Source: Erpobdella octoculata
Lineage: Eukaryota; Annelida; Clitellata; Hirudinida; Erpobdellidae
Direction: 5' to 3'
DNA: 64,000 bases
Assembly: GCA_963978895.1 (NCBI GenBank)
Contig: OZ022243.1
Coordinates: 10,830,396-10,894,395, forward strand
Below, in pieces: positions 10,557-24,424 of this stretch. The stretch's first letter is position 1, and each line of letters opens with the position of its first letter. The notes beneath the pieces were generated by a model that was not told the origin of the DNA, did no database searches, and saw only the letters and a list, made by a program, of their open reading frames with translations. A program made the translations under genes and the position numbers.

Positions 10557-12042
10557 TCTATATATATAAAAGAACATGTCCTGACTGACTGACTGACTGA
10601 CTGACTGACTGACTGACTGACTGATAATCAACGCCGAGCTGAAACGCCTCATCCTAGGAACGTGAAATTTGGAACTTATATTACTTTTATAACGTAAACA
10701 TCCGCTAAGAAAGGAATTTTGAAAATTTTGCTCCTGAGGGGAAGAAACTGGAAAACAAACTTTTTTCTAAAACAATGTATATCTCGAAAACCAAAAATGA
10801 GGAGATTTCGAAATTTGGTACATGGATTCTTCTTGGAAAATAAAAAGATACGTGTTTCACCATTTTTTGAAAATTTGGTTTCCCGGACCTCAAATGTGGG
10901 TTGGAAAATTGGGTTATTTGGTTTTTAAAGTAGCTGCTACTCAAAAACTGTGAATGCTACAGGAGTAAAAATTAGTATTTAGTTTCTACTCCAAAAATAA
11001 GAAAATACGTGTTTTATCATTTTTTGAAAATTTGGTTTCCAGGACTTTAAATGTGGGGTGGAAAATAGGGTTATTTGTTTTTTAAAGTAACTGCTACTCA
11101 AAAACTGTAAATACCACAGATGTAAAAATTAGTATTTAGTTTCTATTCTAAAAATAAAGATATACGTGTTTTACCATTTTTTTAAAATTTGGTTTCCAGG
11201 ACCTCAAATGTGGGGTGGAAAATAAGGTTGTTTGGTTTTTAATGTAACTGCTACTCGAAAACTGTAGATGCTACAGGAGTAAAAATTAGTATTTGGTTTC
11301 TACTCCAGAAATAATGATATACGTGTTTTACCATTTTTTGAAAATTTGGTTTCCAGGACTTCAAATATGGGGTGGAAAATAGGGTTACTTGGTTTTTAAA
11401 GTAACTGCTACTCAAAAACTGTAAATGCTACAAAAGTAAAATTAGTATTTAGTTTCTACTCTAAAAATAATAATATACGTGTTTCACCATTTTTTGAAAA
11501 TTTGGTTTCCAGGACTTCAAATGTGAAGTGGAAAAGGGGTTATTTGATTTTAAAATAACTGCTACTCAAAAACTGTAAGTGCTACAGATGTGAAAATTAG
11601 TATTTTGAAGTTTTGTGCCGGTTAAAAGTAGATGAGTTCAGTTTATCACAGGACGGACGGGCCAAGCCGTTATTTTAGGGTCTTCATACGGCCCTGCCCC
11701 AACCTTAAATCAAGGTGGGACGGGCCGAGATTTTTTACCAAGTATATAGACATTTTAGTGATTTTAGGGTGTTCAGACGGGCCGGGCTAAACCTGAAGTC
11801 AAGGTGGGACGGGCCGAAATTTTTCATCAAGTAGATAGAACTTCTAGGCCTGTAAAAACGGGCCGGGCCCATATTAGACGGGCCGTGCCGGGCCAGGAAT
11901 TTCGGTTTTTGAAACGGCCTGGGCCAAGTTGTCGACGGGCCGAGCCGAGACCAAAAAAATTGATCCGTGCAGTACTCTACTATGTATGCACGGTTCAAAT
12001 TCTCTAATTTCATGCGAGCGAAGCCGCTACCGGCACTGCTAG
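10557..12042 (+). mobile_element. Complete non-autonomous Helitron (family A)
   Basis: The 5' end is TCTATATATATAAAAG preceded by A10556. The 3' end is GCACTGCTAG followed by T12043, so the copy sits exactly between A and T as Helitrons do. A CTGA tandem run lies near the 5' end. The interior has about five imperfect 157-bp units (10850-11600), then a GGCCCG-rich stretch (11640-11960), then the GAGCGAAGCCGCTACCGGCA end. There is no coding capacity. The same family occurs in reverse orientation at 14249-17646. Confidence 0.8.
10850..11600 (+). repeat. Five-unit 157-bp minisatellite inside the Helitron
   Basis: Units recur with TACGTGTTTTACCATTTTTT near 10850, 11007, 11163, 11322 and 11476. 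Each is followed by a TTTGGTTTCCAGGAC segment and an ACTGCTACTCAAAAACTGTA segment. Confidence 0.75.
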
Positions 12043-12052
12043 TATATATATA

Positions 12053-13610
<1,558 letters not shown>

Positions 13611-13843
13611 TTATGAAGTGAAACATTGCGTTGAAATGTTTCGAGAGGCCACAAATAGGATGACTAACTGTCACCACAAATAACGCAAATATTTGTAAGA
13701 CTCTACTAGGAATCGAACCCACGTGTCTACGGCAACACCGCCTTGCCTAAATGCAAGCGCTCTTACCAATTGAGCCACCGACCATCCCCAAAAAAGGATG
13801 GCTAGAAGTCCTAGTCTTTCGGAGCTACTTAACATTAGACTAC
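13611..13843 (-). repeat. tRNA-related SINE-like unit, copy 1
   Basis: On the minus strand the unit contains a textbook A box (TGGCTCAATTGGTAAGAGC, complement of 13759-13776) and B box (GGGTTCGATTCC, complement of 13709-13720), the internal promoter of tRNA genes. A GCATTTAGGCAAGGCGGTG region replaces a normal anticodon arm. A tRNA-derived retroposon or tRNA pseudogene is the best reading. An identical copy lies 297 bp downstream. Confidence 0.65.
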
Positions 13844-13907
13844 GACTATGATAGGCTCAGAACTCTTTATTTCGGTTCGACAACAAGTCTGCTGCCAGAT
13901 AGATAAT

Positions 13908-14688
<781 letters not shown>

Positions 14689-16253
14689 CTAGCAGTGCCC
14701 GTAGCGGCTTCGCTCACATGAAATTAAAGATTTTGAACCGTGCATCCATAGTAGAGATCAATTTTTTAGGTCTCGGCTCGGCCCGTCGACAAATTAGCCC
14801 AGCCCGTTTTAAAAACCCAAACTCCTGTCCCGGCACAGCCCGTCTGAATTAGGCCCGGCCTATTTTTACAGGCCTAGAAGTTCTATATACTTTATAAAAA
14901 ACTTCGGCCCGTCCCACCTTGACCTCAGTTTGGCCCAGCCAAACTGAAAACCTTAAAATCACTAAAATATCTATATACTTGGTGAAAAACCTCGGCCCGT
15001 CCCACTTTGATTTAAGGTTTGGCCTGGCCCGTGTGAAGACTCTAAAATAACGGCTTGGCCCGGCCGATGATAAACTGGACTTAGCTACTTTTAACCGGCA
15101 CAAAACTTCAAAATACTAATTTTTACATTTGTAGCACTTACAGTTTGTGAGTAGCAGTTATTTTGAAATCAAATAATCCTTATTTCCACCCCACATTTGA
15201 GGTCCTGGAAACCAAATTTTCAAAAAATGCTAAAACACGTATTTCATTATTTTTGGAGTAGAAACTAAATACTAATTTTTACTTCTGTAGCATTAACAGT
15301 TTTTGAGTAGCAGCTACTTTAAAAACCAAATAACCCAAAAAATGATGAAACACGCATATCTTTTTTTTTGAGTAGATACTAAGTATTAATTTTTACATCT
15401 GTGGCAATTACAGTTGTTGAGTAGCAGTTACTTTAAAAACCAAATAACCCTATTTTCCACCCCACATTTGAAGTCCTGGAAACCAAATTTTCAAAAAAAT
15501 TGTGAAACCCGTATATCATTATTCTTAGAGTAGAAACTAAATACTAATTTTTACTTTTGTAGCATTAACAGATTTTGAGTAGAAGCTACTTTAAAAACCA
15601 AATAACCCAATTTTCCAACCCACATTTGAGGTCCGGGAAACCAAATTTGTAAAAAATGGTGAAACACGTATATCTTTATTTTTAGAAAAGAATCTAAATA
15701 ATAATTTTTACATCTGTGGTATTTACTGTTTTTGAGTAGCAGTTACTATAAAAGACAATAGTCCTATTTTCCACCCCACATTTGAAGTCCTGGAAACCAA
15801 ATTTTCAAAAAATGCTAAAACACGTATTCCATTATTTTTAGAATAGAAACTAAATACTAATTTTTACTCCTGTAGCATTAACAGTTTTTGAGTAGAAGCT
15901 ACTTTAAAAACCAAATAACCCAATTTTCCAACCCACATTTGAGGTCCGGGAAACCGAATTTTCAAAAAATGGTGAAACACGTATCTTTTTATTTTTCAAA
16001 AAGAATCTATATACCAAATTTCAAAATCTCCTCATTTTTGGTTTTTGAGATATACATTGTTTTAGAAAAAAGTTTGTTTTCCAGTTTTTTCCCCTCAGGA
16101 GCAAAATTTTCAAAAATCCTTTCTTAGCGGATGTTCACGCTATAAAAGTAATATAGGTTCCAAATTTCACGTTCCTAGGATGAGGCGTTTGAGCTCGGCG
16201 TTGATTATCAGTCAGTCAGTCAGTCAGTCAGGACATGTTCTTTTATATATATA
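14689..16253 (-). mobile_element. Helitron family A, complete copy R2
   Basis: It runs from CTAGCAGTGCCCGTAGCGG (3' end) at 14689 to the TTCTTTTATATATATA 5' edge at 16253. It abuts copy R1 on one side and copy R3 on the other with no unrelated spacer. The interior has the GGCCCG-rich block (14760-15070) and several 157-bp-type minisatellite units (15100-15980). Confidence 0.75.
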
Positions 16254-17646
16254 CTAGCAGTGCCCGTAGCGGCTTCGCTCGCATGAAATTAGAGAATTTG
16301 AACCGTGCATCCATAGGTGTCGGCTCAGCCCGTCGACAACTTGGCCCAGCCCGTTTCAAAACCAAAATTCCTGGCCCGGCACGGCCCGTCTAATTTGGGC
16401 TCGGCCCGTTTTTACAGGCCTAGAAATTCTATATACTTGATGAAAAACTTCGGCCCGTCCCACGTTGACTTCAGGTTTGGCCCGGCCCGTCTGAAGACCC
16501 TAAAACTACAAAAATGACTATATGCTTAGTGAAAAACCTCGGCCCGTACCACCTTGATTTAAGGTTTAGCCTGGCCCGTAAAAAGACCCTAAAATAACGG
16601 CTTGGCACGACCGGTGATAAACTGGACTCAGCTACTTTAAAACGGCACAAAACCTCAAAATACTAAGTTTTACATCTGTAATGCTTGCAGTTGTTGAGTA
16701 GCAGTTATTTTAAAAACAAATAACCCTTATTTTGACCCCACATTTGAAGTCATGGAAACCAAAGTTTTAAAAAATGGTGAAACACTTATATCGTTATTTT
16801 TTGAGGCACTGGTGGCAGAGCGGTAGAGCGTTCGCCTGTCGATCGTTAGGAAATTAGAAAGTTTGAACCGTGCATCCATAGTAGAGATCATTTTTTTAGG
16901 TCTCGGCTCGGCCCGTCGACAAATTAGTCCAGCCCGTTTTAAAAACCCAAACTCCTGGCCCAGCACAGCCCGTCTGAATTAGGCCCGGCCCATTTTTACA
17001 GGCCTAGAAGTTCTATATACTTGATGAAAAACTTCGGCCCGTCCCACCTTGACCTCAGGTTTGGCCCGGCCAAACTGAAGACCTTAAAATCACTAAAATA
17101 TCTATATACTTGGTGAAAAAACTCGGCCAGTCCCACTTTGATTTAAGATTTTGCCTGGCCCGTGTGAAGACTCTAAAATAACGGCTTGGCCCGGCCGATG
17201 ATAAACTGGACTTAGCTACTTTTAACCGGCACAAAACTTCAAAATACTAATTTTTACATTTGTAGCACTTACAGTTTGTGAGTAGCAAATAACCCTTATT
17301 CCCACCCCACATTTGAGGTCCTGGAAACCAAATTTTCAAAAAATGCTAAAACACGTATTTCATTATTTTTGGAGTAGAAACTAAATACTAATTTTTACTT
17401 CTGTAGCATTAACAGTTTTTGAGTAGCAGCTACTTTAAAAACCAAATAACCCAATTTTCCAACCCACATTTGAGGTCCGGAAAACCGAATTTTCAAAAAA
17501 TGGTGAAACACGTATCTTTTTATTTTTCAAAAAGAATCTACATACCAAATTTCAAAATCTCCTCATTTTTGGTTTTCGAGATATACATTGTTTTAGAAAA
17601 AAATTTGTTTTCCAGTTTCTTCCCCTCAGGAGCAAAATTTTCAAAA
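16254..17646 (-). mobile_element. Helitron family A, composite copy R3/R4
   Basis: R3 starts CTAGCAGTGCCCG at 16254 and breaks near 16798. A 50-bp tRNA-like piece follows. Then a second partial copy (R4, about 16850-17646) resumes near the 3' end of the consensus. R4 stops abruptly at GCAAAATTTTCAAAA where an RTE-like LINE begins. In the other copies this point continues with TCCTTTCTTAG. Confidence 0.65.
16800..16850 (+). repeat. tRNA-like fragment (A-box region)
   Basis: GCACTGGTGGCAGAGCGGTA followed by GAGCGTTCGCCTGTCGATCG resembles the 5' half of a tRNA with an A box. The same sequence occurs, in reverse, within the SINE at 29930-30085. No T arm follows, so it is a partial retroposon or a template-switch product. 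Confidence 0.5.
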
Positions 17647-19965
17647 TTCGTCTTGTTTCGAATGCGGTCGCGGATGGAGACTCCCAGTATTTGCCGCAGG
17701 CATTGCATTTGGAATACTTCAAGTCTATTCACATCGGATTTAAACAATGTCCATGTCTCCGAGCCATATAGGAGGATCGGAAGAATCAATGTTCGGTAAA
17801 GACGAATTTTTGTCTTGATTGCAATGTTCGTTCTCTTCCAAACGCACCATCTGAGCGCTGCAAATGCCGCAGTCGCCTGGCCAACGCGGCTGTGGACGTC
17901 GGCCGACGACGACGTCTTCTTTTCCTGCACGATCGATCCAAGGTATTTAAATTTTGTCACTTGCTCGATCTGGACATCATTTAGGTGGACATGAGCTGGC
18001 GACCCGTCCGTTGTTAATACCTTGGTCTTCTCGGCGTTGATCTTTAGGCCGTATGACTTGGCAATATCGCCGATGTCGTTTAGGCAATCTGGAGCTTCCA
18101 CGTCGCTGTCGGCGAATACGGCGCTATCGTCCGCGAACATCAGATCAGTGACAAAGTTGTTTTTGTCGTATTGAACACCACGCCTTCCTTCGAACGATTT
18201 CCTCATGATCGCATCGATCACGACATTAAATAAAAGCGGAGAGGCGACGTCTCCCTGTCGGACACCGGTTTGAATGGTAAACTCGTCCGATAGGTCGTTT
18301 CGAATTCGGATGCAGCTGGTCGAACCACTATACGACGCTTGTAACAAACGGATGACTTTCGGTGGTATGTTTTCTCTTTCCAATGCCGTCCACAATGATG
18401 GCCAATGGATGCAGTCGAAAGCCGATTTGAAGTCGATGAAGACAACAACAGTCCGCCGGCCACATCGAACCCTCTCTTCTACGAGTTGGCGTAGTGCGAA
18501 GATTTGATCGATGCATCCACGATTCCATCAAAATCCGGCCTGTTCCTCACGGCACGATTGTTCACAATGCTTTTGTAGTCGTGACTGAATGATCTTCGTG
18601 AATACTTTTCCAACGATTGCAAGGAGACTAATGCCGCGGTAGTTTTTGCATTCTCGACTGTCTCCTTTCTTCAAAATGGGAACGACGATCGCTTTCTTCC
18701 ACGCTGATGGTACGTACTCCGTGTCCCAGATGCATGTCAATAGGACGTGTAGACGTTGCAATAGAATGTCACCACCAGCTTTGATCATCTCGGCTGTAAT
18801 TTGATCGATGCCCGGCGCTTTTCCGTTCTTGAGCGATTTGACGGCCGCTTTCACTTCGGCGATTGTTGGTACGTCGACGGGAAATGGGATCTGCGGTTGA
18901 TCGATTTGTGGCGGGTCCGCGGCTGGTCCTGCAGGCGGATCGTGGTTGTATAGTTCGTGGAAGAATTCCCGCCAACTCTGTAATCGATCGAAGGACGAAC
19001 TAACAAACTTTCCATCCGTTTTCCTGATGTTATCGTTGATCGATTTCGTTTTTCCGCCTAAACGTTGTAGTGTCTGATACAATGTTCGATATTCATGTCG
19101 TGATGCGGCTTCTTCCATTTCGGCTGCAACATCGTTCCAATACACCTCTCGCTCGATCTTCATTTTCCGCCTTACCTCTTGATTAAGTCGCCGGTATTGT
19201 TCGAAATCGACGTGCTTAATTATTTTCCGTTCAGCTAACAAATTCAGACACTCATCCGAAATCCATGGCTGCGTTCGTCGACGGATAGGTGGACATAACG
19301 GCGCCGCACATTCAATGACGGATTTGGTTATTTGTTTTTCTTCATCGTTGACATCGTCCAATGTATTGAGGATCGCAAACTTGTTCGATAAAGCTAGCTG
19401 TAATTTGTGTCGAACTGTCGGATCGCGTAGGCACGTCCAGTTTCTCTTTACAGCCGCCGGCGTCTTCTTCTTTGCTTTTTGGAGTCGAAGTTGTATTTTG
19501 GCCCGCACGAGGTAGTGATCAGATCCGCAATCAGGGCCACGCATTGCTCGAACGTCGTTGAGCGTCGATCGAAAACGCTTGTTGATCAGAACGTAGTCGA
19601 GCATGGCCGAATCTTTCCCCGACGGGTTTCTCCACGTGAGCCGATGCTTCTTCGGGTGTTGGAAAAGGCTGTTGCCAATGACGAGGTTGTTTAGTGACGC
19701 AAACGACAACAGTCGCTGCCCATTGTCGTTGATTTTTCCGTGGCCGAATCGTACAAGCGTTTCTTCCCAGCCACTACGGTTGTCGCCGACGTGAGCGTTA
19801 AAGTCGCCTGCCAATATGGTAACTTCGGTTTGCGTTATAGAATCAGTCGCAGCTTGTAGATCGGCGTAGAAAGCGTCTTTTGCAGTATCTGAGCTTGTTT
19901 CGGTTGGCGCGTAGACGGATAGGATGTGTGTCTTGATTGTGCCATCGATGGAAAGGACTGCCAGA

Positions 19966-21749
19966 CAGTGTTATTTCCATTCACTAAATAATTTCCATTC
20001 CAATTCTAATTCCATTATTTTTTTTCAAATAATTTCCATTCCAATTCTAATTCCATTATTTTTTTACAAATAATTTCCATTCCAATTCTAATTCCATTAT
20101 TTTTTTACAAATAATTTCCATTCCAATTCTAATTCCATTATTTTTTTTCAAATAATTCCTATTTCAATTCTAATCGCCATTTTAATTTCAATAATTTCCA
20201 TTCAATTCTAATTACCATTGCTAAAATGATTTCTATTTCTATTCTATTTCCATTATCATTTCAAAAATTATTTTCTAATTCCATTATTAAAAATAACAGT
20301 CACTATATTCGTTCCTTTAAAAAACCCTTTAAAGATAATAATACATAGTAACAACAACAAGCTTATCAAACATTTATTGTTATAACTAAACCAAACATCC
20401 AAAAATAACCAGAGCAAAATGCAAATAATTAATTGGTCAAAATGAATTAAGTTCCAGAAAGGCTCTCATCTCTAAGGACTGTTGCATTCTATTGCGTCGC
20501 CCTGCAGTCAAGATGCCACAAAGAGAGAATATCCGCTCCACGTAGGCTTGAGAAGCTGGAGCTGACAATAAATCTTGGGCTAGCTCATACAGTTTGCTGT
20601 AATGTGATGTTTTTTGCTTCCAAAAATCCAGTGCATCATTACGCTCATCTTCTATAATATCAGCTATGTAGTTGTTCAGCTGATAATGCACGGCATCTTT
20701 TTCACTTATACTGCTAATGCCAGCGCAAGTTCTGAGTCGATTAGACTGAATTTTATTGTTTAAAAATTTAAACTTTTTTAATGATGTTGGAGTTAACACC
20801 ATAGGGGATGCAGATGCAGAATCTGACACATAAACTTCCTGCACTGAACTTTCCTCGTTTTCACAAACGGTGATTATGTAAGCTTTAGCAGCACGCAGCA
20901 GCTCTACATATTCCGGGGACATAATTGCTTGTGCCATCGTCGGATCAAGCAGACATGCGGCCGCTGGAATCGGATTAAAGTTTTCCGTATTCGAATCTAG
21001 AAGTGTGGCGAACCGGTAACGGAGATCATCCAGCATTTTTGATGTTAGTGCTTTTGCAGATGTGTGCTGCTGCAGATGACACTCCAGGTTTAAAATGCAA
21101 GGAATTAAACTCGAGAGAGACTGTGCGTCACTCTGTAGAATATCTGTTTGAACAGCAAAGGGTTCGAGTAGCGTTGACACTTCTTGCAGCTTTACCCAGT
21201 CACTAGCCAGAAGCGAGTCTATTGACATTTCACATAAAACGTTGTTGACGTCATGCTTGATCGTAAGAAGGCGTGTTAACATTTGGTATGTGCTGTTTGT
21301 AATTTTAAAGTCACAAAAATGAATATGAGCACACAACATACGACACAATATTTAGACCAACTAAGAGAAAAACAGTTCATTGAAAAGGGGACTCTTATTT
21401 ATATATCATGGGAACGGGGCAATTTCGTAGATCCTTTATTCTACTTTCATTTTAAATTTAAAAATAATTTCTACTTCTCATTCTAATTCCATTTTATTTT
21501 AAAAAATAATTCCTACTTCCCATTCTAATTCCATTTTTATTAAAGAAATAATTTCTAATTCTCATTCTAATTCCATTTTGGATTGAAAAATAATTTCTAC
21601 TTCTAATTCTAATTCCATTTTTATCACGTGATTTCCATTCCTATTTCTAATTCCATTCCAAATTTAATTCCTATTTCTAATTTCCATTCTCAAGAAAAAA
21701 ATTCCTATTTCAATTCCTAATTCAATTACCATTAATGGAAATAACACTG
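19966..21749 (-). mobile_element. hAT element with 16-bp TIRs inside the RTE LINE
   Basis: The ends are perfect inverted repeats CAGTGTTATTTCCATT. They are flanked by the 8-bp direct repeat CTGCCAGA (19958-19965 and 21750-21757), both hallmarks of hAT transposition. Subterminal regions on both sides (19980-20230 and 21460-21735) are arrays of imperfect units containing ATTTCCATTCCAATTCTAAT. The interior encodes only the C-terminal half of a transposase. Confidence 0.93.
20437..21348 (-). CDS. hAT transposase, C-terminal half with dimerisation domain
   Basis: The 303-residue frame ends in ADIIEDERNDALDFWKQ and then SAPASQAYVERIFSLCG with TAGRRNRM. This is the hAT C-terminal dimerisation region, which also carries the last part of the RNase-H-like catalytic fold. 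The BED finger and the first catalytic aspartate are missing upstream, where the sequence runs into the subterminal repeats. The element therefore looks internally deleted and non-autonomous, although the remaining frame has no stop. The ATG chosen by length is not evidence of a real start. Related dimerisation fragments lie at 46762 and 47875 in this window. Confidence 0.75.
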   Translation of the reverse strand: MCRMLCAHIHFCDFKITNSTYQMLTRLLTIKHDVNNVLCEMSIDSLLASDWVKLQEVSTLLEPFAVQTDILQSDAQSLSSLIPCILNLECHLQQHTSAKALTSKMLDDLRYRFATLLDSNTENFNPIPAAACLLDPTMAQAIMSPEYVELLRAAKAYIITVCENEESSVQEVYVSDSASASPMVLTPTSLKKFKFLNNKIQSNRLRTCAGISSISEKDAVHYQLNNYIADIIEDERNDALDFWKQKTSHYSKLYELAQDLLSAPASQAYVERIFSLCGILTAGRRNRMQQSLEMRAFLELNSF

Positions 21750-22544
21750 CTGCCAGACGTTCAGAAATTGGTTGGAAGGCGAAGACGCTGTGGGCAGCCC
21801 GCTGGCCGACCATAAATCCAACACCCACCTCTCGCTTGTCACCACCGGATTAGAAGAGCGTAATAGTCTTGTCGGTCGTCGGCGGACTAATCGTCATCGT
21901 CCCGGATCCCGTGAGTCGTAGTTCCGATATGGCGGCGATCGATATTTTGTAGTTGGTAATTTCGGTGGCGATAATCTCCTTTTGGCCGACGTGATGACCC
22001 GTTCGTACGTTCCACGCGGCAATTCGTATTTCATTCTTTGGTTTAATAAATTTAGTCGTTCGGCCAGTAGTCCATTTTTTGTCCACACCATGGGTCCCCA
22101 ATGCTGACACATCGGCTGCCCCAGTTGAGGTAGCATTTATCGATAGATTCGTTTGTTTTAGGTCCTTGGTTTCTTGCCTGGTTTTACTGGTTTCCCAGTT
22201 GTGATCACTGCGGCGAGGTGACCACCGTTTACATATTGGTAGCCATAGTTGCAAGGAGAACAAGATTTTGCGCAGTTGACGATGAATGGGAGGGGCTGCT
22301 TGTCGGAATTCGAGAAGAGCATCACGTGTGAAAGTAGTTCGTTGACTCATTGCCTGACAACTCGTGTGTGCATTGCTCATGAATAATTGAGTAGTAGTCA
22401 AGTCAAGCGGCAATGGAACTCAATTTCACAATATTAAAAAAACGCAAAATTGCTCGTAAAGACAACTGTGATTAGATACAGTGAGTTTAATCAGTAAGAC
22501 GTGCCAGTTTAAAGTCATTTTGAACGTCACAAAAAACCGTTATA

Positions 22545-22665
22545 ACTATTACCACGGCAATGCCGGCGCAGTAGCAATTTTACCGATTATTTCACCGGCG
22601 GTATTGCCGGAGAAATAATCGGTCACCGCCGGTGCAATAGCAGCAAATAAATTATTAAATAATTA
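22545..22665. repeat. CCGGCGGTATTGCCGG minisatellite, left end
   Basis: Two to three diverged units with palindromic GCCGGCG cores and GCAATTTTACCGATTATT, matching the larger array at 25945-26300. Confidence 0.65.
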
Positions 22666-23459
22666 ATAAAATAATCTTTATTTAATCAAATATTTATAAT
22701 TAACAAAATAATGTGTCGTCTTCAGGCAGACTGCCTGCATAGTTTATTTTTATCTTTTGATTCTCGATTTCATAATTTCGGGGGCTTAGGCCTCCGGAGA
22801 ATGGCGGGAAGATTGCAGCCTAGGTGACACACAGTATATAAAATCAGCGAGCTAAGAAAATCCGCCATAACTCTCTCGTCTCTTTCTGGGCATTTCGTTC
22901 TAGGGTTCTGTAATCAGTGATTTTTGTCATGCAAGAAAACAAGGTAAATTGATTTATTAAAATTAAATTATCATCTATTACTACCGTGGTTTTTCTTTAT
23001 TTCTCTCGCTCCCGTTTCCTTCCTCACATGATTTCCCGCCGCGAACTTATCAATAATTGTATCAAAATCTGTTTTTTTACATTTTCTATTTCTAAGTTTA
23101 AACAAATAAGTAATTAAAGTATTTTCTAGCATAGATAATAATATAGTAATCGATAATTTCCCGCCGTTGTTACAATTAATTTTAAATTGCAATTGCATCT
23201 GTTGATTTAAAATATTTTCTAGCAGTAGAATTAGAATAGTATTCATATTACGCAAATTAAAATTGTTTATATAAACTGTAAGTAGCGTGTAGGTCCAAGA
23301 TAAACATCAGTGCATATTGTTAATGATCTGCTATCGGTTCCTAATTGGCAGAAATTCCACTCCTTTCTTGCATTCAGCGCCAGGCTTGTTCAACATTTGT
23401 GATAAATTTTGATTGTCTGTTGTGTATTGCAGCTGAAGAAAGTGTAGTTAAGTTTTATA

Positions 23460-23890
23460 CTAGCGGGGTACCCGGTGTTTTAAAGGTTTTCCTATCGTTT
23501 TTCTCGCTCCCGTTTCCTTCCTCGCTTGCTCTCCCGCCCCCGGTCGATTTCCCGCTTCCGGTTGCTTTCTCGTTCCTGCTTGCTCTCCCTCTCCCGTTGC
23601 TTTCCCGATTGCAAATTTTTAAAATGCCTCCTTAATTTTTTGGCGCCCATTAAAAAAGCGCCTGGGGACACATGTCCACCCCTGCTTTCCTGGTCGATTT
23701 CCCGCTTTCTCGTTCCTCTTTGCAAATTTTTAAAATGCTTGCTTAATTTTTTGACGCCCCATAAAAATTGATTTCGCGCTTCCGGTCGCTTTCTTGTTCC
23801 TGATTGCTCTCCCGCTTCTGGTAGATTTCCCGCTTCCGGTCGCAAATTTTTAAAATGCCTGGTTAATTTTTTGACGCCCCTTAAAAAATA
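23460..23890 (-). mobile_element. Helitron-like fragment in an intron-like region
   Basis: It begins CTAG after A23459 with GGGGTACCCGGTGTT, the mirror-image 3' terminus seen at 3842 and 56465. It continues with CCCG-rich repeats and three repeats of a CAAATTTTTAAAATGC plus TTAATTTTTTG segment. The 5' end was not found. Confidence 0.5.
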
Positions 23891-24147
23891 TTATTGTTTT
23901 TTTCAACAGGAAGAAGAAGAAAATCCACCTTGTCTCGACAATTAGACGCCAATTGCAATGGAAAATATTACAGAAAGGCGAAAAACAATGACTCGGGAGG
24001 AGATGTTTACGGAGGCCCACCTCTTGTTTCGTTCACTGGCCAACGCCATGCAGGATTTGTCAAAGCCCACGTATGAGAAGTACCTGGCAACATTTCGTGT
24101 TCTCCAAAATTGTATCCAACAAAAGAAAGATTTTCAATTCAACCTAG

Positions 24148-24215
24148 GTAAATATTACATGTTATAAGGTAACTTTTTGTTATAAGCTATTAAAATAATT
24201 TCGCTTTTCTAACAG
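24148..24215 (+). repeat. Duplicated 68-nt intron, copy 1 of 3
   Basis: The intron starts GTAAATATTACATG and ends CTTTTCTAACAG. Introns 24273-24340 and 24425-24492 have the same length and differ at only a few positions. Each follows an exon ending in ACCTAG or CCCTAG and precedes an exon starting TGG. Confidence 0.8.
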
Positions 24216-24272
24216 TGGGTGACCTGTCTGTTGATCAGTTGGCCTTAAGTGATGGTGTTCAAGTCAACCTAG

Positions 24273-24340
24273 GTAAATATTACATGTTATAAGGTAACTT
24301 TTTGTTATAAGCTAATAAAATAATTTCGCTTTTGGAGCAG
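24273..24340 (+). repeat. Duplicated 68-nt intron, copy 2 of 3
   Basis: GT at 24273 and AG at 24340. Nearly identical to copy 1 except for the last few bases before the acceptor. Confidence 0.8.
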
Positions 24341-24424
24341 TGGATAACGTGTCTGATCAATTGTGCTCAAGTGATGATCGTGTTCTCCAGGATTGTCAGA
24401 AGGAAAATGTTCAAGTCACCCTAG

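Larger units (their letters stand above)
17647..22380 (-). pseudogene. RTE-like LINE ORF: APE endonuclease and reverse transcriptase
   Basis: The first in-frame ATG is at 22380. The endonuclease starts with RIAAWNVRTG and AAISELRLTG before the hAT element. After it come LAGDFNAHVG, a DYVLINKRFRS segment and GSDHYLVRAK, the metal-binding and catalytic signatures of APE nucleases. The polymerase has YRGISLLAIVGKVF, DFKSAFDCIHW, TGVRQGDVASPLLF and MFADDSAVFAD. Besides the insertion only two defects are visible: a TAA at 21850-21852 (complement) within the endonuclease, and a TGA at 18528-18530 where a CGA Arg codon is expected. The second looks like CpG decay. The C terminus is lost at the 17646 junction. 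The protein type is that of RTE elements (CFDP2-like endonuclease). Confidence 0.85.
17647..22430 (-). mobile_element. RTE-like LINE, 3'-truncated and interrupted by a hAT element
   Basis: A minus-strand LINE with an APE endonuclease followed by a reverse transcriptase. The 3' end is missing: the sequence joins a Helitron at 17646, which is unusual because LINEs normally lose their 5' end. A hAT element (19966-21749) sits in the endonuclease domain. Removing it together with one 8-bp duplication restores a continuous frame across the site. Confidence 0.85.

Noticed and set aside
13698..13786. Functional tRNA gene with good A and B boxes
   Set aside because: The central arm does not fold as an anticodon arm, and the unit is embedded in a repeated SINE-like sequence.
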